Assembly: GCA_963844405.1 (NCBI GenBank)
Contig: CAWJNZ010000003.1
Coordinates: 248,001 to 312,000 of the forward strand
Length of the DNA: 64,000 nt
Origin: DASSUW01 sp963844405
GTDB lineage: Bacteria > Actinomycetota > Thermoleophilia > Solirubrobacterales > Solirubrobacteraceae
Direction: 5' to 3'
Shown: positions 19,131-26,705 of the stretch, piece after piece
How positions within the stretch are numbered: position 1 is the first letter of the stretch
Layout of the letters: each line of letters begins with the position of its first letter
The notes under the pieces: model-generated
What the model saw: only the letters and a program-made list of their open reading frames with translations
Told to the model about the DNA's origin: nothing
The model's database searches: none
Position numbers and translations under genes: made by a program

Positions 19131-19826
19131 ACGGTCGTCTACGGCCGCAACGCGGTCCGGGAGGCCCTTCGTGGGCGGCGGAAGGTCCATCGGATCCTCG
19201 CCACCGAGGCGGCCGCCGGCGAAGGGTGGTCGGGAGCTCCCGTGTCGGTCGTCGCGGCCGAGGAGGTCGAGCGGCGGTGCGGGTCGGATGCCCATCAGGG
19301 CGTCTGCGCGGAGGTCGACCCGTACCCGTATGCCGATGCGGCCGGGCTGCTCGCCGCGCCCGACCCGCTGATCGTCGCCCTCGACGAGGTCACCGACCCG
19401 CAGAACCTCGGGGCCGTCGCCCGCACGGCCGAAGCGGTCGGGGCGACCGGCGTCGTGATCCCGGAGCGGCGCTCGGCGGAGGTGACGGCGGCCGTCTGCA
19501 AGGCCTCGGCGGGCGCGGTCGAGCACCTGCCGGTCGCCCGCGTGCGCAACCTGGCCGACTTCCTCGCCGACGCCAAGGAGGCCGGCGCGTGGTGCTACGG
19601 CGCCGCGGCCGGCGCCGCCACGCCCTACACCGCGCCCGACTACTCGGGCGGAGTGGTCCTCGTCCTCGGCGCCGAGGGCAAGGGGCTGCGACCGCGGGTG
19701 GCCGCCGGCTGCGACGACCTGGTCTCGCTCCCGCTGCGCGGGCGCATCGAATCGCTCAACGTGAGCGCGACCGCGGCGGTGCTGCTGTACGAGGTCGTGC
19801 GGTACCGGCTTGACACGTCCACATAA
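19131..19826 (+). CDS. rlmB: 23S rRNA (guanosine-2'-O-)-methyltransferase RlmB / TrmH family, start uncertain
   Basis: SPOUT-family RNA 2'-O-methyltransferase. The substrate-binding domain begins at 19131 (TVVYGRNAVREALRG), and the knot motifs NLGAVARTAEAVG, LVLGAEGKGLRP and LPLRGRIESLNVSATAAVLLYE follow. The frame is open further upstream through a basic, Pro/Arg-rich stretch into cysS, yet no ATG, GTG or TTG occurs in frame before GTG 19242, which would delete the first domain. The start given is the first clearly homologous codon. Either an unusual start codon or a sequencing indel near 19021-19130 explains this. It sits between cysS and sigH, as in Firmicutes. Confidence 0.85.
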   Translation, partial: TVVYGRNAVREALRGRRKVHRILATEAAAGEGWSGAPVSVVAAEEVERRCGSDAHQGVCAEVDPYPYADAAGLLAAPDPLIVALDEVTDPQNLGAVARTAEAVGATGVVIPERRSAEVTAAVCKASAGAVEHLPVARVRNLADFLADAKEAGAWCYGAAAGAATPYTAPDYSGGVVLVLGAEGKGLRPRVAAGCDDLVSLPLRGRIESLNVSATAAVLLYEVVRYRLDTST

Positions 19827-19924
19827 CCGTGCAAACCTCATTGCGCTAACGTTCAGCTTGAGGGTTATGATGGTGCCCTCGAGATGACGTACTAGGGCGC
19901 CGGGGGAGGTGTGCGCCACGACGA

Positions 19925-20611
19925 ATGGACCCAATTTCCGGGATCCAGAAGGGTGGGATCGTGGCCAGACTGTCTCCAACGCGAGCTCAAGCTCAAGTAC
20001 AGCTTGAGGATACGTACCTGATTGCCCTCGCGAAGCAGGGAAGCGCGGATGCATATGACCGCCTGGTGCGGCGCTACTACTCGTTCGTCCGCCTGAAGGC
20101 CTCCTCGTACTTCCTCGTCGGCGGCGACTCGGAGGACCTCATCCAAGAGGGCCTCGTCGGGCTCTACAAGGCGATCCGCGACTTCCGCAGCGACCGCGAG
20201 TCGAGCTTCCGCAACTTCGCCGAGCTCTGCATCACGCGCCAGATCATCACCGCGGTCAAGACCGCCACCCGCAACAAGCACACGCCGCTCAACGGCTACG
20301 TCTCCTTCTCGGCGGCGCCCGCCGGCGCGACGGACTCGGAGCCGACGCTCGACGAGGTGCTGCCCGGCTCGACGGTCCACGATCCCGTCAACCAGGTCAT
20401 CTCCTCCGAGGAGCTCCGCTCGCTCGTCGCCTGCCTCTCCACGGTCCTGTCCGAGCTGGAGTCGCGGGTCCTCTCGCTCTACCTCGACGGCCACTCGTAC
20501 ACGGCCATCGGCGAGCGCCTGGGCTGCGACTGCAAGACCGTCGACAACGCCCTCCAGCGCGTGAAGCGGAAGGTCGGGGCGCACCTGACCGCGCGCAACG
20601 TCGTGCTGTAA
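19925..20611 (+). CDS. sigH: RNA polymerase sigma-H-type factor
   Basis: 228 residues resembling Bacillus SigH (Spo0H) rather than ECF factors: region 2 reads DAYDRLVRRYYSFVRLKASSYFLVGGDSEDLIQEGLVGLYKAIRDF, region 4 LSELESRVLSLYLDGHSYTAIGERLGCDCKTVDNALQRVKRK. In Bacillus SigH drives transition-state and early sporulation genes; Thermoleophilia are not known to form Firmicutes-type endospores, so its regulon here is unknown. ATG 19925 gives a short N-terminal extension; ATTGCGC and TATGAT upstream (about 19840-19872) are promoter-like. It closes the conserved radA-to-sigH block. Confidence 0.9.
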   Translation: MDPISGIQKGGIVARLSPTRAQAQVQLEDTYLIALAKQGSADAYDRLVRRYYSFVRLKASSYFLVGGDSEDLIQEGLVGLYKAIRDFRSDRESSFRNFAELCITRQIITAVKTATRNKHTPLNGYVSFSAAPAGATDSEPTLDEVLPGSTVHDPVNQVISSEELRSLVACLSTVLSELESRVLSLYLDGHSYTAIGERLGCDCKTVDNALQRVKRKVGAHLTARNVVL

Positions 20612-20619
20612 TCCCCGCC

Positions 20620-20982
20620 GTGCCAACCTGGCTGATCATCGTCATCGTCGCCCTGCTGCTGCTCGCGATCGGCGGGTACTTCGCCCGCAAGCGGCAGCTC
20701 GAGCGCTCCCGCCCGGCGTTCGACCGCTCGCTCGAGCAGGTGAACCGCGACCTCGCTGCGGCGGCCGCCGCCGACCGCGGCTGGGACCGCGACACGCTCG
20801 AGGCGGCCGCGCGACGGATCTACGCCGAGCAGCGCGGCGGCAGCGAGCCGCCCGAGCTCACGCTCGTCGAGGTGCTCGACCGCCCGGGGACCGACGAGGA
20901 CCAGGCGGTCTTCCGCTGCGGCGACGAGTGGCTCACGCTCGGGCGCCGCGACGGCGAGTGGGTGCACGAATCGCTGACCTAG
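20620..20982 (+). CDS. single-pass membrane protein, function unknown
   Basis: 120 residues from GTG 20620, eight bases after the sigH stop. Residues 3-21 (TWLIIVIVALLLLAIGGYF) form one N-terminal transmembrane helix followed by an RKR positive cluster, then a cytosolic helical region and a small globular end with FRCGDEWLTLGRRDGEWVHESL. No family is recognised. Close spacing suggests co-transcription with sigH, so a role linked to that sigma factor is possible but only inferred. Confidence 0.75.
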   Translation: MPTWLIIVIVALLLLAIGGYFARKRQLERSRPAFDRSLEQVNRDLAAAAAADRGWDRDTLEAAARRIYAEQRGGSEPPELTLVEVLDRPGTDEDQAVFRCGDEWLTLGRRDGEWVHESLT

Positions 20983-21359
20983 GCCTCCCGCCGGACCTCC
21001 CGCGCGCCGAGCGGCTCCGGCGCATCCTGGAGCGTGACGGCGGCGAGTGCGTGTGGTGCCGCCGCCCGCTGGCCCCCGGCGACCGAGACCTCTCGCTCGA
21101 CCACCTCATCCCGCGCCTGAAGGGCGGCCCGGCGTGGCCGGAGAACGAGCTCGCGTCCTGCCGGCCGTGCAACCGGCGGCGAGGCCACACCGCGCCGGCC
21201 GCCTGGATCGAGGACTGCGAGGCGCGCGGGCTGGCGCCGAACCGCGATGTCGTCGGGCGGACTCTGATCGCGCTCCGCGACGCGATCGCGGCGCGTGGCG
21301 GGCAGCGGCGGGCGCGGCCCTACCTCGACGGGCAGCTTCGGCGTCTTGGGCTGGGGTGA
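20958..21359 (+). CDS. HNH endonuclease domain protein
   Basis: About 133 residues. The zinc-binding CVWC and CRPC pairs bracket the HNH core SLDHLIPRLKGGPAWPENELASC, matching McrA-like HNH nucleases. A C-terminal helical tail follows. The beginning overlaps the preceding membrane-protein gene; GTG 20958 is chosen, with GTG 20928 possible. It is convergent with the LOG gene (stops 9 nt apart). Such stand-alone HNH proteins are common in actinobacterial chromosomes, and the DNA target is unknown. Confidence 0.75.
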   Translation: MGARIADLGLPPDLPRAERLRRILERDGGECVWCRRPLAPGDRDLSLDHLIPRLKGGPAWPENELASCRPCNRRRGHTAPAAWIEDCEARGLAPNRDVVGRTLIALRDAIAARGGQRRARPYLDGQLRRLGLG

Positions 21360-21368
21360 CGCGGCCGA

Positions 21369-22088
21369 TCAGGCCGCCCGCGGGCGCCGGTGGCGGACGT
21401 GCTCGAGGATCGCCAGCACGTCGTTCGCGTCGTCGCAGACGTGCAGCGCCGAGACGTCGTCCGCCGAGATGTTGCCCTCGGCCAGCACCGGGTCGCGCAG
21501 CCAATCGATCAGGCCGTCCCAGAACCCGCGGTCGACGAGCACGATCGGGAAGTAGCGGATCTTCTCGGTCTGCCGCAGCGTGGCCGCCTCGAACGTCTCG
21601 TCCAGCGTCCCGAACCCGCCCGGGAAGACGACGAAGCCGCTCGCGTAGCGGACGAACATGACCTTGCGCGCGAAGAAGTAGTGGAAGTCGAGCTCGACGT
21701 CGACGAACCTGTTGACGCCCTGCTCGTTCGGCAGGTCGATCCCGAGCCCGACCGAGGGCACGCCGGCCTCCTGGGCGCCGCGGTTGGCGGCCTCCATGAT
21801 CCCCGGGCCGCCGCCGGTGATGATCGCGTAGCCCGCATGCCCGAGCATGCGCGCCATCTCGCGCGCCGCCTGGTAGCGCGGGTGGTCGCGCGGCGTCCGC
21901 GCCGACCCGAAGATCGAGACCGCCTTGCCGATGTGGCTGAGCGTCTTGAAGCCCGCCCGCAGCTCGTCCTGGATCCGCAGAACGCGCTGCGCGTCGGTGA
22001 GCTCGGAGAGGATGGCCGTGGTCTCGGCCTCGAGCAGCTCCTCGTCCGGCGTCGTCGGGTGTCGCGGAGGGTGTGGCTCTTCGGCCAT
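21369..22088 (-). CDS. LOG family protein (Rossmann-fold nucleotide hydrolase)
   Basis: 239 residues. Contains the LOG signature PGGFGTLDETFE and the nucleotide-binding ITGGGPGIMEAANRGA. Characterised relatives are cytokinin-riboside monophosphate phosphoribohydrolases that release the free base from N6-substituted AMP, or AMP nucleosidase-like enzymes; the bacterial role is generally unclear. Near-by nucleotide salvage genes fit a purine-nucleotide activity. The ATG at 22088 is 6 nt from TACGCT on the minus strand, a leaderless arrangement that overlaps the divergent TetR promoter. Confidence 0.88.
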   Translation of the reverse strand: MAEEPHPPRHPTTPDEELLEAETTAILSELTDAQRVLRIQDELRAGFKTLSHIGKAVSIFGSARTPRDHPRYQAAREMARMLGHAGYAIITGGGPGIMEAANRGAQEAGVPSVGLGIDLPNEQGVNRFVDVELDFHYFFARKVMFVRYASGFVVFPGGFGTLDETFEAATLRQTEKIRYFPIVLVDRGFWDGLIDWLRDPVLAEGNISADDVSALHVCDDANDVLAILEHVRHRRPRAA

Positions 22089-22093
22089 GCGAC

Positions 22094-22100
22094 TAGCGTA
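22094..22100. promoter_or_regulatory. symmetrical bidirectional -10 box (LOG / TetR)
   Basis: TAGCGTA reads TAGCGT on the plus strand (12 nt before the TetR ATG) and TACGCT on the minus strand (6 nt before the LOG ATG). The intergenic gap is only 23 bp. Confidence 0.5.
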
Positions 22101-22111
22101 GTCCCGCGATC

Positions 22112-22708
22112 ATGAGCACCCCTGCGTATACCCGCCTCGACGTGGACGAGCGCCGCCGCCGGCTGCTCGACCTCGGGGCGGAGCTCTTCGCCCGCCACGG
22201 CTACGAGGAGCTGAGCATGGCGCGCATCGCGCGCGAGGCCGGCATCAGCAAGGCGCTGCTCTACCACTACTTCCCCTCCAAGCAGGCGTACTTCGCGGCC
22301 ACGCTCGAGCAGGCGGCGCAGGAGCTCGCGCAGGCCACCGCGCCCGACCCGGCCCTGCCGCCCGTCGAGCAGCTGTCGCGCAGCCTCGACGCCTTCCTCG
22401 CCTGGGTCGAGCGCCACATGGGCGCCTACGACAAGCTGATCCGCAGCGTCGGGGCCGTCCCCGAGGTGCGCGAGCTCGTCGAGCGCGTGCGCGAGGAGAC
22501 CGCCCAGCGCATCCTCGCCGGCCTCACCGAGAACGAGCCGCCGCCGGAGCTGCGGGCCGCCGTGCACGGCTGGCTGTGGTTCATGGACGGCGCGGTGCTC
22601 GACTGGATCGAGCACCGCGACATCGAGCGCCACCGGCTCCACGGCCTGCTCCTGGGCACGCTGCTCGGCGCGGTGACCGCCGCGGGCGTGCCCGTCGGCG
22701 GCGGCTGA
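22112..22708 (+). CDS. TetR family transcriptional regulator
   Basis: 198 residues. The N-terminal helix-turn-helix is classic TetR (LLDLGAELFARHGYEELSMARIAREAGISKALLYHYFPSKQAYFAATLEQA). The helical C-terminal half resembles regulators of lipid or xenobiotic genes, but no ligand can be inferred. It is divergent from the LOG gene and convergent with the SpoIIE-type phosphatase. A TetR-type palindrome elsewhere in the window (46358) is a conceivable but untested target. Confidence 0.92.
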   Translation: MSTPAYTRLDVDERRRRLLDLGAELFARHGYEELSMARIAREAGISKALLYHYFPSKQAYFAATLEQAAQELAQATAPDPALPPVEQLSRSLDAFLAWVERHMGAYDKLIRSVGAVPEVRELVERVREETAQRILAGLTENEPPPELRAAVHGWLWFMDGAVLDWIEHRDIERHRLHGLLLGTLLGAVTAAGVPVGGG

Positions 22709-22717
22709 ACGAGCGGG

Positions 22718-24400
22718 CTACGACGTGCCGCTGACGCGCAGCACGAGGATCGCGCGGTCGTCGCGCGTGCGCTCGGGCTCGAAGGCCGCCACCGTCTCGT
22801 CGACGGCGTCGGCCACCGCCTCGGCCGAGCCCCCCGCCGCCGCATCGACCGCTGCCCGCAGGCGCTCCTCGCCGAACTGGTCGCCGGACGCGTCGCGCGC
22901 GTCGACCACGCCGTCGGTGTAGAGCACGAGCGTGTCGCCCGCGCGCAGGTCGAGCGACACCTGCTCGAGGATGGGGTCGACCTCCACGCCGAGCAGCGTG
23001 CCCCGCACGACCACGTCCTCGGCGCGCCCGCCCGCGCGCACGAGCAGCGGGTAGGGATGGCCGCCGGAGGCCAGGCAGGCGTCGAAGCCGCCGCCCGGGG
23101 CGGGATCGAGCCGCACGGCGCCGACCGTGCAGAACGCGTTCTCGGTCGACTGCCGGAGCAGCGCCTCGTTGAGGAAGCGCAGCATCGCGGTCGGCTGCTC
23201 GTCGCGGAGCGCGATCGCCCGCAGGGTGTGGCGGGCCAGACCGGTCAGGACCGCCGCCGCCGTGCCCTTGCCGGCCACGTCGCCGACCAGGACCAGCCAG
23301 CGCTCGGGCGAGATGTCGAAGCAGTCGTAGAAGTCGCCGCCGACCGCGCCGCCGTCGGCGATCGAGTGGTAGCGGACCGCCACCTCGAGGCCGGGGATGT
23401 CGGCGAGCCGCTCCGGCAGCAGCCCGTGCTGCAGGGTGCGCGCGACGTAGGCGCGCTCCTCGTAGAGGCGCGAACGCTCCAACGCCTGGGCGGCCTGGTG
23501 CGCGAGCTGGGCGAGGAAGGCGCGGTCGGCGGCCATGAAGCGCCGCGCCTCGCGGTTGCAGAGCAGGAGCGCGGCGAACACGAACCCGCCGAAGGCGATC
23601 GGGACCACGACCATGGCCTGGAAGGCGCCGGTGATGACCGACCGCAGCTGCGGATAGCGCTCCCAGTCGTCGAGCGTCTCCAGGTACACCGGCTCGCCGG
23701 TCCGCAGCGCGTCGCAGACCGGCGCGTCGACGTGCAGCGGGAAGTGCCGCCAGGCGGCCATCGCCGTGTCCTCGAAGCCGCGGTCGTACCGCATCTCCAC
23801 CTCGTCGCCGATGCGGAAGGCGAGCGCGCCGGCGGCGGCGTAGAAGTCCGCGACCGCCTGGCCGACGACCACCTCGCCGACCTCGTCGGCCGAGCTCGCC
23901 GCCGACAGCGCCGCCGTAACCCTCTGCAGTCGCGCGCTGCGGTCGGCCGCCAGCTCGGCCTCGCGGCGCGCCTCGCGCTCGCGCGAGAGCAGCAGCTCGC
24001 GCTCGCGGTCGGCCGCGCGCCGATCGCTCAGGTCCATGACCACCGCCACCACGCGCAGCGGCTCGCGGTCGAGCGCGACGCCGCTCAGCAGCACCGGCAC
24101 GCGCGTGCCGTCGGGCCGCACGTACTCCTTCTCGTAGGGCTCGACCCAGCCGTCCGAGCCCAGCTTGCGCGTGACCTGGTCGTCCTGCGCGGCCCACTCG
24201 GGCGCGGTGATCGCGCGCCAGCTGATCTCGCCCGCCTCGAGCTCCTCGCGCGTGCGCCCGACGATCTTCAGCCAGGCGTCGTTCGACTCGAGGACGCGGT
24301 CGTCGTCGGAGACCGTGACGCCGATGACGTTGGCGTCGACGAGCCGCCGGTACCGCTGCTCGTCCTCAGCGGTCGGTTCCGAAGATCCGGTCCCCGGCAT
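22718..24400 (-). CDS. PAS-GAF-SpoIIE (PP2C) phosphatase, RsbU-like
   Basis: 560 residues: a PAS domain at about 15-130 (RYRRLVDANVIGVTVSDDDRVLESNDAWLKIVGRT, PDGTRVPVLLSGVAL), a GAF domain at about 165-320 and a C-terminal SpoIIE/PP2C-like phosphatase (GGDFYDCFDIS, VGDVAGKGTAAAVLTGLARHTLRA, VLYTDGVVDARD, DDRAILVLRV) with its metal-binding aspartates. Family members dephosphorylate anti-anti-sigma factors in partner-switching stress cascades. No RsbW/RsbV homologue is nearby, so the partner is elsewhere. The start overlaps the end of upp by 35 nt, so the two are likely co-transcribed. Confidence 0.9.
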   Translation of the reverse strand: MPGTGSSEPTAEDEQRYRRLVDANVIGVTVSDDDRVLESNDAWLKIVGRTREELEAGEISWRAITAPEWAAQDDQVTRKLGSDGWVEPYEKEYVRPDGTRVPVLLSGVALDREPLRVVAVVMDLSDRRAADRERELLLSREREARREAELAADRSARLQRVTAALSAASSADEVGEVVVGQAVADFYAAAGALAFRIGDEVEMRYDRGFEDTAMAAWRHFPLHVDAPVCDALRTGEPVYLETLDDWERYPQLRSVITGAFQAMVVVPIAFGGFVFAALLLCNREARRFMAADRAFLAQLAHQAAQALERSRLYEERAYVARTLQHGLLPERLADIPGLEVAVRYHSIADGGAVGGDFYDCFDISPERWLVLVGDVAGKGTAAAVLTGLARHTLRAIALRDEQPTAMLRFLNEALLRQSTENAFCTVGAVRLDPAPGGGFDACLASGGHPYPLLVRAGGRAEDVVVRGTLLGVEVDPILEQVSLDLRAGDTLVLYTDGVVDARDASGDQFGEERLRAAVDAAAGGSAEAVADAVDETVAAFEPERTRDDRAILVLRVSGTS

Positions 24401-24995
24401 CGCCCAGCCCCGGGCGGATGTAGCCGTTTTCGTCCAGCTGGCGGTCGAGCGCCGCCGTGAGGATCGGCACCTCGGGGTGCGCGCTCCGCAGCGCCTCCAC
24501 GCCCTCGGGCGCGGCGACCAGGCAGGTGAACGTGATCCGCTTCGCGCCCGCGCGCTTGAGCCGCGCGATCGCCTGCGTCGAGCTGCCGCCGGTGGCCAGC
24601 ATGGGGTCGACGACGAACACCTCGGCGTCGGCGACCCCCGACGGGATGTTCTCGTAGTAGCCGACCGGCCGCAGCGCCTCCTCGTCGCGGTACATGCCGA
24701 GGTGGCCGACGCGGGCGTCGGGCACCAGCCGCAGGAACCCGTCGACGAGGCCGAGGCCGGCCCGCAGGATGGCGACGATCACCACCTCGTCGGCGAGCCG
24801 CGTCGCGGCCGCCGGCTCGAGCGGCGTCTGGACCTCGTACTCGTCCGGCCGCAGCCCGCGCATCGCCTCGTAGGCGAGGATCATCGCCGCGTCGTCCAGG
24901 GTCTGCCGGAAAACCCCGTGCGGGGTGCTCCGATCGCGCAGGATCGAGACGAGCCTGCGCAGCAGGACATGGTCGACGACGGTGACGCCCTCCAT
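24366..24995 (-). CDS. upp: uracil phosphoribosyltransferase
   Basis: 209 residues. Converts uracil and PRPP to UMP. The type I PRT signature VFVVDPMLATGGSSTQAI binds PRPP, and the C-terminal GYIRPGLGDAGDRIFGT segment forms the uracil pocket. ATG 24995 is chosen because the UPRT N-terminus (VDHVLLRRLVSILRD) follows at once and TAGGTT on the minus strand is 8 nt upstream. It is divergent from the CYTH-cytidine deaminase gene, so uracil salvage and cytidine deamination share a 28-bp control region. Confidence 0.95.
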   Translation of the reverse strand: MEGVTVVDHVLLRRLVSILRDRSTPHGVFRQTLDDAAMILAYEAMRGLRPDEYEVQTPLEPAAATRLADEVVIVAILRAGLGLVDGFLRLVPDARVGHLGMYRDEEALRPVGYYENIPSGVADAEVFVVDPMLATGGSSTQAIARLKRAGAKRITFTCLVAAPEGVEALRSAHPEVPILTAALDRQLDENGYIRPGLGDAGDRIFGTDR

Positions 24996-25003
24996 CTGAG
25001 CGG

Positions 25004-25016
25004 AACCTACTAGGGT
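25004..25016. promoter_or_regulatory. back-to-back divergent -10 boxes (upp / CYTH-CDA)
   Basis: AACCTACTAGGGT contains TAGGTT on the minus strand (25004-25009) and TAGGGT on the plus strand (25011-25016), one base apart. They lie 8 nt and 7 nt from the respective start codons, so both transcripts would be leaderless. Confidence 0.5.
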
Positions 25017-25023
25017 CACGCCG

Positions 25024-25926
25024 GTGTCTGCTCCGCGTCGCAACGTCGAGCTCAAGGCGATCGACCCGGATCCGGCGCGCTCGCTCGCCGTCTGCCGCGA
25101 GCTGGGAGCCGAGGATCGCGGCGTCCTGCGCCAGCGCGACACCTACTTCCGCGCCCGCAGCGGGCGGCTCAAGCTGCGCGAGGAGGAGCCCGGCGGCGCC
25201 GTGCTGATCCAGTACGACCGGCCCGACGCGGCGCAGGCGCGCGAGAGCCGCTACCGCCTCACGCGCGTCCAGGACCCCGGCGAGTTGCTCGCCTCGCTCG
25301 ACGCCGCGCTCGGCACGCTCGTCGTCGTCGACAAGGAGCGCCACCTGTTCCTGTGGGACGGCGTCCGCATCCACCTCGACTCCGTGCAGGGGCTCGGCAG
25401 CTTCGTGGAGCTCGAGGGCGTCGCCGCGCCGGAGTCCGACCTCGGAGCCGAGCGCGAGAAGGTCGCGCGTCTGCAGCGCGAGCTCGGCATCGAGGAGGTC
25501 CTCACCGACTCCTACTCCGACCGGCTGCTCGGCGCCGACGCGCTGATCGCCGCCGCTCGCGAGGTGATGGCGAAGGCGCACGCTCCGTACTCGCGCTTCC
25601 ACGTCGGCGCCGCCCTGCGCGCCGAGGACGGCTCGATCCACGCCGGCGCCAACGTCGAGAACTCGGCCTATCCGCAGGGGCAGTGCGCGGAGGCGTCGGC
25701 GATCGGAGCGCTTGTCGCCGCCGGCCGCACCCGCGTGCTCGAGGCGGCCGTGATCGCCGACTCCGACGCGATCTGCGTCCCCTGCGGCGGCTGCCGCCAG
25801 CGGCTGCGCGAGTTCATGCCGCTCGACGCGACCGTCCACCTCTGCTCGCAGGGCGGAGAGCAGCGCTCGGTGACGCTGGAGACGCTCCTGCCGTACTCCT
25901 TCGGGCCGGAGTTCCTCCCGCAATGA
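25024..25926 (+). CDS. CYTH domain - cytidine deaminase fusion protein
   Basis: 300 residues with two domains. Residues 1-165 match the CYTH triphosphate-tunnel fold (class IV adenylate cyclase/thiamine-triphosphatase): RNVELKAI start, QRDTYFRARSGRLKLREEE, RLTRV, VVDKERHLF, HLDSVQGLGSFVELE. Residues 170-300 are a tetrameric-type cytidine deaminase: SRFHVGAAL, NVENSAYPQGQCAEASAIG (zinc Cys and catalytic Glu) and PCGGCRQRLREF. The deaminase would convert (deoxy)cytidine to (deoxy)uridine for salvage. The CYTH domain may hydrolyse or sense a nucleoside triphosphate. There is no stop or start between the domains. Its stop overlaps the ATG of punA, the next salvage gene. Confidence 0.9.
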   Translation: MSAPRRNVELKAIDPDPARSLAVCRELGAEDRGVLRQRDTYFRARSGRLKLREEEPGGAVLIQYDRPDAAQARESRYRLTRVQDPGELLASLDAALGTLVVVDKERHLFLWDGVRIHLDSVQGLGSFVELEGVAAPESDLGAEREKVARLQRELGIEEVLTDSYSDRLLGADALIAAAREVMAKAHAPYSRFHVGAALRAEDGSIHAGANVENSAYPQGQCAEASAIGALVAAGRTRVLEAAVIADSDAICVPCGGCRQRLREFMPLDATVHLCSQGGEQRSVTLETLLPYSFGPEFLPQ

Positions 25927-26705
25927 TCGAGCGCATCGCGGCCCGCGCCCCGCGGCTGGGCGTCATCCTCGGCTCCGGGCTGGGCGCCGTGGCGGACGCG
26001 CTCGACGACGCGGAGACGATCTCCTACGCCGACCTGCCCGACTTCCCGCAGCCGAGCGTCCACGGCCACGCCGGCACGCTCGCGCTCGGCACGCTGGGCG
26101 GGACGCCGGTCGCCGTCCTCCAGGGCCGCCGGCACGTCTACGAGGGCGGCGACGCGGGCGCCATGCGCGGCCCCGTCCGCGCGCTCAAGGCCGCCGGCGC
26201 CGAGGCGCTGTTCGTGACCAACGCGGCCGGCTCGCTCAACGCCGACGTCGTGCCCGGGTCGCTGATGGCGATCACCGACCACATCAACATGCTCGGCGTC
26301 AACCCGCTCACCGGTCCCAACGACGAGGAGATCGGCCCGCGCTTCCCGAGCCTGCGCGACGCCTACGACCCGGAGCTGCGCGCCACGCTCCACGAGGTCG
26401 CGAAGGACATCGACGTCGGGCTGCGCGAGGGCGTCTACCTCGCCACCGCCGGCCCGAGCTTCGAGACGCCGGCCGAGATCCGCGCCTTCCGCACGCTCGG
26501 CGCCGACGCCGTCGGCATGTCGACGGTCCCCGAGGTGATCCTCGCCCGCCACGCCGGCCTCAGGGTCGCCGCCGTCTCCGCCATCACGAACCTCGCCGAG
26601 GGGATGGGCGGCGAGGAGCTCTCGCACGAGCAGACCCTCCGCTTCGCCAACCGGGCGGCCGGCGACCTGACCCGGCTGATCATCGAGTTCTGTGCTCGCT
26701 TCTGA
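25923..26705 (+). CDS. punA: purine-nucleoside phosphorylase
   Basis: 260 residues of the trimeric PNP class: LGVILGSGLGAVADAL (phosphate loop), the QGRRHVYEG loop, TNAAGSLN, TAGPSFETPAEIRAFRTLGADAVGMSTVPEV and the SAITNLAEG base-binding segment with the guanine-specific Asn. Phosphorolyses inosine and guanosine to base plus ribose 1-phosphate. ATG overlaps the stop of the CYTH-CDA gene (ATGA) and its 3' end overlaps deoA by 14 nt, so translation is coupled across the operon. Confidence 0.95.
   Translation: MIERIAARAPRLGVILGSGLGAVADALDDAETISYADLPDFPQPSVHGHAGTLALGTLGGTPVAVLQGRRHVYEGGDAGAMRGPVRALKAAGAEALFVTNAAGSLNADVVPGSLMAITDHINMLGVNPLTGPNDEEIGPRFPSLRDAYDPELRATLHEVAKDIDVGLREGVYLATAGPSFETPAEIRAFRTLGADAVGMSTVPEVILARHAGLRVAAVSAITNLAEGMGGEELSHEQTLRFANRAAGDLTRLIIEFCARF

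Noticed and set aside
19860..19924. Riboswitch-like leader before sigH
   Set aside because: No conserved aptamer blocks or strong stem; only promoter-like boxes.
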